Shown piece by piece: positions 17,931 to 25,389 of a stretch of DNA of 64,000 nt. The stretch comes from Stutzerimonas stutzeri (GTDB lineage: Bacteria; Pseudomonadota; Gammaproteobacteria; Pseudomonadales; Pseudomonadaceae). The notes under the pieces are model-generated. The model was given only the letters and a program-made list of their open reading frames with translations, searched no databases and had not been told where the DNA came from. The position numbers were made by a program, and so were the translations under genes. The stretch covers positions 31,776 to 95,775 of the forward strand of contig NZ_POUT01000015.1 of assembly GCF_002890915.1 (NCBI RefSeq). The letters are read 5' to 3'. Position 1 is the first letter of the stretch. The number at the start of each line of letters is the position of its first letter.

Positions 17931-18665
17931 TCAGAGGTATTCCGCTTTCAGGATGCCCTTGAGCTGGTCATGGGGAATGAACAGCTCGGGGTGGCCGCTG
18001 GAGTAGGGCGCGATGCTGTAGACGTCGTACTTGAGCAGCACCCGATCCTTCAGCAGCGCGATATGCGCGGTCTGCTGGAACGGCCAGAAGTCGATGAATT
18101 CGGCATCCTGGGCATGCCCGTTCTCCGCCAGCCAGCGCTGGTGGGCCTGGCGTGCGACGCGCCAGAAGTTGCCTTCCTGCCCCGGGATCAGGACGTCCTC
18201 CAGGCGCAGTTCGCGGTCCCGCTTCCGGTCGTAGTTGATGAAGCCGCGCCCCGGCATGCCGTGGGCGCCGCCGGTATAGAGGTAGCTGGACAGCTCGACG
18301 ACCAGGAGATCGCCATGCTGTTCGCGCAACTTGGCCTGCAGGTAGCTGCTCCAGTTCGGCTCGGCAGTGCTGAGGAAGCGCTCCTGGTAGCCCTGCAGCG
18401 ACTCGGGCAGCCGGTCGTCCGGAGCGTTGACGGTCATCCGCCGCAGGCGCTCGTCGATGAGCCGGTCCAGTGCTGGTTCGTCGGCGAACTGCAGGCTGTC
18501 GATGTTCACCAGCGGGCAGCTTTCCTCGTGGCAACCGGCCGGGCGCTGCTCGCTGAGGTTCCGCCGGACCTCGACGGAGCGCTCCGGGACAAGGTGCTGG
18601 CAGGCGCTCAGCAGCAGGGTGAGGATGACCAGGGTGATGGCGTTGCGGGTGGTAGATGGGGTCAT
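17931..18665 (-). CDS. DUF3298/RsiV-like lipoprotein
   Basis: A 244-residue predicted lipoprotein with signal sequence and lipobox LLLSAC near residue 21. The C-terminal part has VELSSYLYTGGAHGMPGRGFINYDR followed by a LRLEDVLIPG block, the look of DUF4163/DUF3298 proteins related to RsiV ectodomains. Families of this kind occur in anti-sigma factor sensors and periplasmic inhibitors. No sigma factor is adjacent, so the function is unknown. The ATG used is the one directly before the signal sequence. It converges on thiC with a 51-bp gap. Confidence 0.8.
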   Translation of the reverse strand: MTPSTTRNAITLVILTLLLSACQHLVPERSVEVRRNLSEQRPAGCHEESCPLVNIDSLQFADEPALDRLIDERLRRMTVNAPDDRLPESLQGYQERFLSTAEPNWSSYLQAKLREQHGDLLVVELSSYLYTGGAHGMPGRGFINYDRKRDRELRLEDVLIPGQEGNFWRVARQAHQRWLAENGHAQDAEFIDFWPFQQTAHIALLKDRVLLKYDVYSIAPYSSGHPELFIPHDQLKGILKAEYL

Positions 18666-18770
18666 GGTTCGTCCATACGTGACGGTGCGCTTTCGATTGC
18701 CGAGGGGGCGCGAAGTTCGCGACACGCGGTCGGCGGAGTTTTCTCTGCGCGCGGTGGTCTGCAAAGGACT

Positions 18771-18895
18771 GCGCGGCAAATGTCGGCATGCGACGTTGCG
18801 GGGCTTGGCAAGGGATCATCGTCCGCGTCCTGCCGTCCGGACAGGGCGACATGTGGCGCAGCGACGCGGCTTGCGACGAAGCGGGAACAGACCCT
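18771..18895 (-). repeat. Half copy of the AGGGTCTG-ended dispersed element
   Basis: This 125-bp stretch aligns over its full length with the reverse complement of 32999-33124, with about 30 differences and a three-base gap. It ends in GCGACGAAGCGGGAACAGACCCT-like sequence, the reverse complement of the other copy's AGGGTCTG terminus. The inner hairpin arms AAATGTCG and CGACATGT pair here although both arms differ from the other copy. It lies in the 18666-18996 gap, which otherwise shows no gene. Confidence 0.8.
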
Positions 18896-18996
18896 ACGAT
18901 GACCACGGAGACCGCTCACGAAGTGACGGCTGTAGTCAGTCCGATGCTGCCTCGAAGAGGCCGGCGGCGGATCAACCGATATGTGAGTAGTGCCCC

Positions 18997-19614
18997 ATGA
19001 GCGAGACCTTCAAGCCCGGCCCGGATGATGTCGAGATCCTTCGTCGAGAGCAATGCTTCAGCGGTTTCTACCGGCTGGAACGCCTGCACCTGCGTCATCG
19101 CCAGTTCAGCGGGCTGATGGGCGCGGAGCTGAGCCGCGAGCTGTTCGTGCGCCACGATGCCGTCTGCGTACTGCCCTATGACCCGCGTCTGGACCGGGTC
19201 GTGCTGATCGAGCAGTTCCGTGTCGGGGCGCTGGGCAAGGTCGACAATCCGTGGCTGATCGAACTGGTGGCCGGGTTGATCGACAAGGACGAGCAGCCCG
19301 AGGAAGTCGCACGGCGCGAGGCGGTCGAGGAGGCCGGGCTCGAGTTGGGGGCGCTGTGGCCGGTCAGCCAGTATTTTCCTTCGCCTGGCGGCAGCGACGA
19401 GCGTGTATACCTGTACGTCGGCCGCTGCGACAGCGAAGGCGTCGACGGCATCTTCGGCCTGGCCGAGGAGGGGGAGGACATCCGCGTGCACGTCTGGCCC
19501 CTGCAGCAGGCGCTGCAGGCCGTGGCTGATGGGCGTATCGACAATGCTGCGAGCATCATCGCCCTGCAATGGCTGGCCTTGAATCGCGAGCGGGTGCGGG
19601 GGGAGTGGACATGA
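18997..19614 (+). CDS. nudF: ADP-ribose pyrophosphatase (Nudix hydrolase)
   Basis: A 205-residue Nudix enzyme. The Nudix box starts at AGLIDKDEQPEEVARREAVE at about residues 91-110 and continues EAGL, matching Gx5Ex7REUxEExGU. Downstream PSPGGSDERVYLY is typical of the ADP-ribose branch, which splits ADP-ribose into AMP and ribose 5-phosphate. It opens a coupled run: its stop overlaps the next start (ATGA), and yqiB and cpdA follow, the same order as E. coli nudF-yqiB-cpdA. It begins 102 bp after the repeat copy. Confidence 0.93.
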   Translation: MSETFKPGPDDVEILRREQCFSGFYRLERLHLRHRQFSGLMGAELSRELFVRHDAVCVLPYDPRLDRVVLIEQFRVGALGKVDNPWLIELVAGLIDKDEQPEEVARREAVEEAGLELGALWPVSQYFPSPGGSDERVYLYVGRCDSEGVDGIFGLAEEGEDIRVHVWPLQQALQAVADGRIDNAASIIALQWLALNRERVRGEWT

Positions 19615-20057
19615 GAACGGTGCGTGAACGTTACCGAGTCGACCTGCTCGAACTGCAGGCAGCCTGCGAGGCCAACTACCTGCGGCTGATGCGCTTGCTG
19701 CCGCAGATGCGCCAACCGTGCGAGGCACGCCGCATCGCCATCAGCCAGGGCGACCTGCTGCTCGGCGTGCTGGTGCTCGAGGTGCTGGAAAGCTGCCCCT
19801 ACACCACCACCCTGCGGGTCAGCCAGGAGCACTGCCTGAGCTGGCTGCCGGTGCCGCAGATGGAGGTGCGGGTGTACCACGATGCGCGCATGGCCGAGGT
19901 CGTTCGCGCGGAGAACACGCGGCGCTTCCGCGGCATCTACCACTACCCCAACGCGCAGATGCATCAGCCGGACGAGAAGAACCAGCTCAACCTGTTTCTC
20001 GGCGAATGGCTGGGGCATTGCCTGGCCTGCGGGCACGAACTGGAGCCGGTGGTCTGA
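19611..20057 (+). CDS. yqiB: DUF1249 family protein YqiB
   Basis: A 148-residue protein with the DUF1249 pattern: RYRVDLLELQAACEANYLRLMRLLP at the N-terminus, CPYTTTLRVSQ in the middle, and YPNAQMHQPDEKNQLNLFLGEWL near the end. Biochemical function is unknown. The family is nearly always between nudF and cpdA, and overlap with nudF (ATGA) points to coupling. Confidence 0.9.
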   Translation: MRTVRERYRVDLLELQAACEANYLRLMRLLPQMRQPCEARRIAISQGDLLLGVLVLEVLESCPYTTTLRVSQEHCLSWLPVPQMEVRVYHDARMAEVVRAENTRRFRGIYHYPNAQMHQPDEKNQLNLFLGEWLGHCLACGHELEPVV

Positions 20058-20209
20058 TCCGTTAGAAGCACGGAGCACCAGGAGGGTGCGAATGTCTAGG
20101 CCCAGGGAGTGGTCGCGCGGTTCTGTGATCCAGGCCCACATCCCGAGGTTTACCCCTCCGATTGGCTCCTACCATAATTCCGTTGCGATTTCGCTCGAGG
20201 AGAAGGGCC

Positions 20210-21025
20210 TTGCCTGGTGCGTCCCTGACTGCTGTTGAAGATTCGGTACTGCTGGTGCAGCTTACCGACAGCCACCTGTTCGCCGAAGCGGACGGCAAGC
20301 TGCTGGGCATGGATACCTGCGACAGTCTGCGACAGGTGATCGAGCTGGCCATCGACGAGCAACCGCGTATCGACCTGGTGCTCGCCACCGGCGACTTGTC
20401 GCAGGATGGTTCGGTGGCGTCCTATCAGCGTTTTCGCCGCATGGCCGAACGCATCGAGGCGCCGGCCCGCTGGTGCCCCGGCAATCACGACGAATTGTGT
20501 GCGATGCGCGAGGCGACCCGCGGCACCGCGCTGATGGAGCCGGTGCTCGAGCTCGGCGGCTGGCGGGTGGTCATGCTCGATACCCTGGTGGCCGGTTCGG
20601 TGTACGGCATGCTGCGCGGCGATCAGCTCGAACTGCTCGAGCAGGCGCTGCGCGAGGCCCCCGATCAGCATCACCTGGTCTGTCTGCACCATCATCCGGT
20701 GTCCATCGGCAGCCGCTGGATGGACACCATCGGGCTGCGCAACCCCGAGGCGCTGTTCGAGGTACTGGATCGCCATTGCAATGCCCGCGCCCTGCTCTGG
20801 GGGCATATCCACCAGGAATTCGACCAGTGGCGCAACGGCGTGCGCCTGCTGGCGTCGCCCTCCACCGGCGTGCAGTTCGCGCCGCGCAGCGAGGCTTTCC
20901 AGATCGACAGCCAGGCACCAGGCTATCGTTGGCTGCGCCTGCATGCCGATGGCCGCCTGGAGACCGGGGTCTCGCGCGTCAGCGGTATCGATTTCGAGGT
21001 GGATTACAGCGTCAAGGGGTATTGA
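20210..21025 (+). CDS. cpdA: 3',5'-cyclic-AMP phosphodiesterase CpdA
   Basis: A 271-residue calcineurin-like metallophosphoesterase that hydrolyses cAMP and so tempers the cAMP-Vfr system in Pseudomonas. Metal-site motifs occur in order: QLTDSHLF (DxH), TGDLSQDG, PGNHDE, HHHP and GHIHQEF. An in-frame ATG exists at 20162, but a TTG at 20210 is preferred. GAGGAG lies seven bases before it, and the resulting N-terminus fits family length. Confidence 0.93.
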   Translation: MPGASLTAVEDSVLLVQLTDSHLFAEADGKLLGMDTCDSLRQVIELAIDEQPRIDLVLATGDLSQDGSVASYQRFRRMAERIEAPARWCPGNHDELCAMREATRGTALMEPVLELGGWRVVMLDTLVAGSVYGMLRGDQLELLEQALREAPDQHHLVCLHHHPVSIGSRWMDTIGLRNPEALFEVLDRHCNARALLWGHIHQEFDQWRNGVRLLASPSTGVQFAPRSEAFQIDSQAPGYRWLRLHADGRLETGVSRVSGIDFEVDYSVKGY

Positions 21026-21059
21026 AGGCCGTAGGGGGGCGGGGCAGATTCACGAAGGG

Positions 21060-21140
21060 GTGTTACGCCCGCGGATGGGTATGCCTCGCAGGCATGGCTC
21101 GCTCCCGCGGATGTGCTGAAGGCCTGCTCCTACAGGGGTA
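21060..21140. repeat. REP-like sequences between cpdA and yqiA
   Basis: Inverted GC-rich pieces are present: TTACGCCCGCGGATGGG, GCATGGCTCGCTCCCGCGGA and GGCCTGCTCCTACAGG. They are drifted forms of the TGTAGGAGCG-type REP. The 21026-21248 gap shows no other feature. Confidence 0.5.
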
Positions 21141-21248
21141 GTCGGCGTAGGGTTGCGAATGTGAATGCGTTGTCTCCCATGGGCTTCACGGGTTGCAGGA
21201 GGTATCGGCTGCCTTGTAGCCTTGCCCTTTTCCCATCGAACTGTATCC

Positions 21249-21854
21249 ATGTCCAGTTGCCCGCCCTCGATCCTCTATATCCACGGCCTCAACAGCTCGC
21301 CACTCTCGCAGAAGGCCAGCCGGCTGAGCGTCGCGCTGGAGGGTCTCGGCCTGGCCGATCACCTGCGGGTTCCGGCCTTGCATCACCATCCCCGGCAGGC
21401 CATCGCACAGCTCGAGGCCTGCATCGCCGAGCTCGGGCGCCCCGTGCTGGTCGGCAGCTCGCTTGGCGGCTACTATGCGACGCACCTCGCCGAGCGTCAT
21501 GGCCTGAAGGCCCTGTTGATCAATCCGGCGGTGACGCCGCACCGGCGATTCGACGGCTATCTCGGGCCGCAGACCAATCTCTACAGTGGCGAAGTCTGGG
21601 AACTCACCAAGGATCACGTGGCGGCGCTGGCCGAGCTGGAAACCGCACCGCCGCAGGATGCCGGGCGCTACCAGGTGTGGCTGCAGACCGGTGACGAAAC
21701 GCTCGACTACCGCGATGCGGAGCGTTTCTATCGTGGCTGTGCGCTGCGCATCCAGGCCGGTGGCGACCATGGCTTCCAGGGCTTCGACGAGCGCCTGCCG
21801 GCGCTGCTGGCCTTTGCCGGCTTCGACCCGCAGACGTGGCTGGGGCGGCTCTGA
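21249..21854 (+). CDS. yqiA: YqiA-type esterase, alpha/beta hydrolase
   Basis: A 201-residue alpha/beta hydrolase of the UPF0227/YqiA family. It has the oxyanion region YIHGLNSSP, nucleophile elbow GSSLGGYYA, the acid region QTGDETLDY and the catalytic His in GGDHGFQGF. YqiA hydrolyses palmitoyl-CoA and short esters in vitro; its role in the cell is unclear. It lies between cpdA and parE as in E. coli. The ATG giving MSSCPPSILYIHG is chosen for family length. No strong ribosome site is seen. Confidence 0.9.
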   Translation: MSSCPPSILYIHGLNSSPLSQKASRLSVALEGLGLADHLRVPALHHHPRQAIAQLEACIAELGRPVLVGSSLGGYYATHLAERHGLKALLINPAVTPHRRFDGYLGPQTNLYSGEVWELTKDHVAALAELETAPPQDAGRYQVWLQTGDETLDYRDAERFYRGCALRIQAGGDHGFQGFDERLPALLAFAGFDPQTWLGRL

Positions 21855-21998
21855 GCGCAATGGCCTCGACCACTGGGCGTATGCAGACGTCCGCGGCTCG
21901 GCGAGCCTGCCCGGCAGGCGCCACTCCTGGCCGGTGCGCCGATTTTTTCGCGGCCCGCACGGGCCGATCGTTCAGAACATAAGGACAGTGCCAGACAG

Positions 21999-23885
21999 AT
22001 GTCGTATACCGCAGAAGCCATCGAGGTCCTCTCCGGCCTCGATCCGGTGCGCAAGCGCCCGGGCATGTACACCGACACCACGCGGCCCAACCACCTGGCC
22101 CAGGAAGTCATCGACAACAGTGTCGACGAGGCCCTCGCCGGGCATGCCCGTTCGGTCCAGGTGATCCTGCACCAGGACAATTCGCTGGAAGTGATCGACG
22201 ATGGCCGCGGCATGCCGGTGGACATCCACCCGGAAGAGGGCGTGCCGGGCGTCGAGCTGATCCTCACCAAGCTGCATGCCGGCGGCAAGTTCTCCAACAA
22301 GAACTACCAGTTCTCCGGCGGCCTGCACGGGGTCGGTATCTCGGTGGTCAACGCGCTGTCGACGCGGGTGGTGGTAACCGTCAAGCGCGACGGCAACGAG
22401 TACCGCATGAGCTTCGCCGACGGCTTCAAGGCCAGCGATCTGGAAATCGTCGGCAGCGTTGGCAAGCGCAACACCGGCACCAGCGTGCAGTTCTGGGCCG
22501 ACCCGAAATATTTCGACTCGCCGAAGTTCTCCATCAGCCGCCTCAAGCACGTGCTCAAGGCCAAGGCCGTGCTGTGCCCGGGGCTGAGCGTCAGCTTCGA
22601 GGACAAGAGCACCGGCGAGAAGGTCGAGTGGCATTACGAGGATGGCCTGCGCTCGTACCTGGTCGATTCGGTCAGCGACTTCGTCCGCCTGCCCGACGAG
22701 CCCTTCGTCGGCGCGCTGGCCGGCAACACCGAGGCCGTGGACTGGGCGCTGCTGTGGCTACCCGAGGGTGGCGACAGCGTCCAGGAAAGCTATGTCAACC
22801 TGATCCCCACCGCCCAGGGCGGTACCCATGTCAACGGCCTGCGCCAGGGGCTGCTGGATGCCATGCGCGAATTCTGCGAGTTCCGCAACCTGCTGCCGCG
22901 CGGCGTGAAGCTGGCGCCCGAGGACATCTGGGAGCGTATCGCCTTCGTCCTCTCGATGAAGATGCAGGAACCGCAGTTCTCCGGGCAGACCAAGGAGCGG
23001 CTGTCCTCACGCGAGGCCGCGGCGTTCGTATCCGGCGTGGTCAAGGACGCCTTCAGCCTCTGGCTCAACGCCCATCCGGAGCTCGGCCTGCAGTTGGCCG
23101 AACTGGCGATCAGCAACGCCGGGCGCCGCCTCAAGGCGGGCAAGAAGGTCGAGCGCAAGAAGATCACCCAGGGCCCGGCGCTGCCGGGCAAGCTGGCCGA
23201 CTGCGCCGGGCAGGACCCGATGCGTGCCGAGCTGTTCCTGGTCGAGGGCGATTCGGCCGGCGGCTCGGCCAAGCAGGCGCGGGACAAGGAATTCCAGGCG
23301 ATCATGCCGCTGCGCGGGAAGATCCTCAACACCTGGGAAGTGGACGGCGGCGAGGTGCTCGCCAGCCAGGAGGTCCACGACATCGCCGTGGCCATCGGCG
23401 TCGACCCCGGTGCCGCCGACCTCGCGCAACTGCGCTACGGCAAGATCTGCATCCTCGCCGACGCCGACTCCGATGGCCTGCACATCGCCACGCTGCTCTG
23501 CGCGCTGTTCGTCCAGCACTTCCGCCCGCTGGTGGAGGCCGGGCACGTCTACGTCGCCATGCCGCCGCTGTATCGCATCGACCTGGGCAAGGACATCTTC
23601 TATGCGCTCGACGAAGCCGAGCGCGACGGCATCCTCGAGCGCCTGGTGGCCGAGAAGCGTCGCGGCAAGCCGCAGGTGACGCGCTTCAAGGGCCTCGGCG
23701 AGATGAACCCGCCGCAGCTGCGCGAGACCACCATGGACCCCAACACCCGCCGGCTGGTGCAGTTGACCCTGGACGACGTCGACAATACCCGCGAGATCAT
23801 GGACATGCTGCTGGCCAAGAAGCGCGCCGGCGACCGCAAGAGCTGGCTCGAATCCAAGGGCAACCTGGCCGAGGTGCTGGTTTGA
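21999..23885 (+). CDS. parE: DNA topoisomerase IV subunit B
   Basis: A 628-residue type IIA topoisomerase ATPase subunit, which decatenates chromosomes with ParC. GHKL ATPase motifs are EVIDNSVDEALAG, DDGRGMPVD and GGLHGVGISVVNA; the TOPRIM domain has EGDSAGGSAKQ and DADSDGLHI. The sequence PLRGKILNTWEVD is the usual ParE form and has no sign of a quinolone-resistance change that I can judge. AAGGACAG precedes the ATG. Three genes follow with overlapping starts up to parC. Confidence 0.97.
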   Translation: MSYTAEAIEVLSGLDPVRKRPGMYTDTTRPNHLAQEVIDNSVDEALAGHARSVQVILHQDNSLEVIDDGRGMPVDIHPEEGVPGVELILTKLHAGGKFSNKNYQFSGGLHGVGISVVNALSTRVVVTVKRDGNEYRMSFADGFKASDLEIVGSVGKRNTGTSVQFWADPKYFDSPKFSISRLKHVLKAKAVLCPGLSVSFEDKSTGEKVEWHYEDGLRSYLVDSVSDFVRLPDEPFVGALAGNTEAVDWALLWLPEGGDSVQESYVNLIPTAQGGTHVNGLRQGLLDAMREFCEFRNLLPRGVKLAPEDIWERIAFVLSMKMQEPQFSGQTKERLSSREAAAFVSGVVKDAFSLWLNAHPELGLQLAELAISNAGRRLKAGKKVERKKITQGPALPGKLADCAGQDPMRAELFLVEGDSAGGSAKQARDKEFQAIMPLRGKILNTWEVDGGEVLASQEVHDIAVAIGVDPGAADLAQLRYGKICILADADSDGLHIATLLCALFVQHFRPLVEAGHVYVAMPPLYRIDLGKDIFYALDEAERDGILERLVAEKRRGKPQVTRFKGLGEMNPPQLRETTMDPNTRRLVQLTLDDVDNTREIMDMLLAKKRAGDRKSWLESKGNLAEVLV

Positions 23886-24865
23886 TCCGCCGCTGGCTTG
23901 CGCTTTTGTGCCTCGCTGCGGCGCCGCTGTACGCCAGCGACGCACCGGTGGAACTGAAGCTGCTCAGCGAGCATCCGTTGGAAGGCATGCCCGCCGGCAA
24001 CCTCTCTGGCCTGGCCTGGTGCGGCGATGCGCTGTGGGCCGTGTCCGATCGCCAGGACGACCAGCTGTTCCGTCTGGATACCAGCACCACGCCCTGGCAG
24101 GCCGAGGCGGAGCGCTTCGAGTTGCCGCCGCCAGCGAACAGCGGCTTGCCCTGGGGCATGCGCATGCGCGCCTGGGCCAGCGGCCAGGTGCGCGGCGGGC
24201 AGATGGACTTCGAAGGGCTCAGCTGCGACGCCCTGGGCAACCGCTATCTGGTCAGCGAGGCCCATGCCGCGGTGCTTCAGGTAAGTCCGGCCGGTACCGC
24301 GCAATGGCTGCCGTTGCCCGATTCGCTGGTGCGCCAGGCGCGCGCCAGCGGCATGCTGCTGCACTTCAACGCGATGCTCGAAGGTATTGCCGTCGACCCG
24401 AATGCCGAACGCCTGTGGCTGGCCGCCGAGCGCGAGCGCCGCGGGTTACTGGTGCTGCATCGTCAGCAGAGCAGCTGGCAATGCACCGGCAGCTGCGTGC
24501 TGATGTCCGAAGGTGGCAGCGAACTGCCGCCGGCGGCACTGGGGGACACGCCGGTGTCGCGCAGTTTCTCGGCGCTGTCGTTCTTCGACGGCAAGCTGTT
24601 CGTCCTGGAACCGTCTGCCTACCGGCTCTGCCGGCGCGACCCTGCCAGTGGAGCGGTCGAGCGCTGCTGGTCGTTCGCCGCCGAGGCGCTGACCGAGGAA
24701 CGCCGCTACTCGGCGCCCTACGGCAACGTCGAAGCCCTCTGGGTCGATGCCGAGGGCGCCTGGATCGGCGTCGACAACAATGGCATGCGGCGTGGCGACG
24801 GCGAGAAGCGCCCGGTCGTCTGGCGCTTCGCCGCGCCCGCGGGCGGCTGGAGCGCCCAGCGGTGA
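23882..24865 (+). CDS. Esterase-like/phytase-like beta-propeller protein, exported
   Basis: A 327-residue protein with an N-terminal signal (IRRWLALLCLAAAPLYA) and a beta-propeller of the esterase-like activity of phytase family. Motifs are LSGLAWCGDALWAVSDRQDDQLFRLD, DFEGLSCD and a late GNVEALWVDAEGAWIGVDNNG. Likely periplasmic; substrate unknown. The start is a TTG that overlaps the parE stop (TTGA), a probable case of coupled re-initiation. The downstream gene overlaps too, so it belongs to the parE-parC unit. Confidence 0.8.
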   Translation: MIRRWLALLCLAAAPLYASDAPVELKLLSEHPLEGMPAGNLSGLAWCGDALWAVSDRQDDQLFRLDTSTTPWQAEAERFELPPPANSGLPWGMRMRAWASGQVRGGQMDFEGLSCDALGNRYLVSEAHAAVLQVSPAGTAQWLPLPDSLVRQARASGMLLHFNAMLEGIAVDPNAERLWLAAERERRGLLVLHRQQSSWQCTGSCVLMSEGGSELPPAALGDTPVSRSFSALSFFDGKLFVLEPSAYRLCRRDPASGAVERCWSFAAEALTEERRYSAPYGNVEALWVDAEGAWIGVDNNGMRRGDGEKRPVVWRFAAPAGGWSAQR

Positions 24866-25389
24866 ACCAGCCGGCGGGCCGCCGCGCCGGGCGCGTGATG
24901 CTGGTGCTGGCCTGGGGCGCCGGCCTGTTCCTGGCCACGCGCTTCTTCGCCGAATGGGAGGAGGGGCGCCTGAATCCCAATCGCGAGCCGGTCTCGCAGA
25001 TGCAGGGCGGGCAGATCGAGGTGCAGCTGGCCGGCAACGTCCAGGGGCACTTCGTCGCCAGCGGCAAGATCAACGGCGAGCCGGTCACCTTCCTGCTCGA
25101 CACCGGCGCTACCGACGTCGCGGTACCGGCTGAGCTGGCCGAGCGGCTGGGCCTGCAGCGTGGCGCGCCGGTGATGCTGCACACCGCCAACGGCCAGACC
25201 ACCGGCTACCGCACGGTGCTGAACCGCCTCACGCTCGGCGACATCGTCCTGCGTGACGTGCGCGCCATCGTCGCCCCCGGTTTTCGCAGCGAACAGGTGC
25301 TGCTCGGCATGAGCGCCCTGAAACAACTTGAATTCACCCAGCGCGCCGGCACCCTGGTGCTGCGCCAGCATGTAACGGATCGACCATGA
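24862..25389 (+). CDS. Retropepsin-like aspartic protease, membrane-anchored
   Basis: A 175-residue TIGR02281-type clan AA protease. One N-terminal membrane segment (VMLVLAWGAGLFLATRFF) is followed by a periplasmic domain with the catalytic motif FLLDTGATDVAVP near residue 80 and the closing LLGMSALKQLEF. As in retropepsins, one Asp per chain implies a dimer. It starts at GTG overlapping the upstream stop, and its own stop overlaps parC ATG. The location inside a topoisomerase IV operon is known for Pseudomonas but unexplained. Confidence 0.85.
   Translation: MNQPAGRRAGRVMLVLAWGAGLFLATRFFAEWEEGRLNPNREPVSQMQGGQIEVQLAGNVQGHFVASGKINGEPVTFLLDTGATDVAVPAELAERLGLQRGAPVMLHTANGQTTGYRTVLNRLTLGDIVLRDVRAIVAPGFRSEQVLLGMSALKQLEFTQRAGTLVLRQHVTDRP

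Noticed and set aside
22574..24865. A 763-codon frame through parE and the phytase-like gene
   Set aside because: Only the part from 23882 is a real protein; the part over parE is out-of-frame low-complexity Arg/Gly/Pro sequence.
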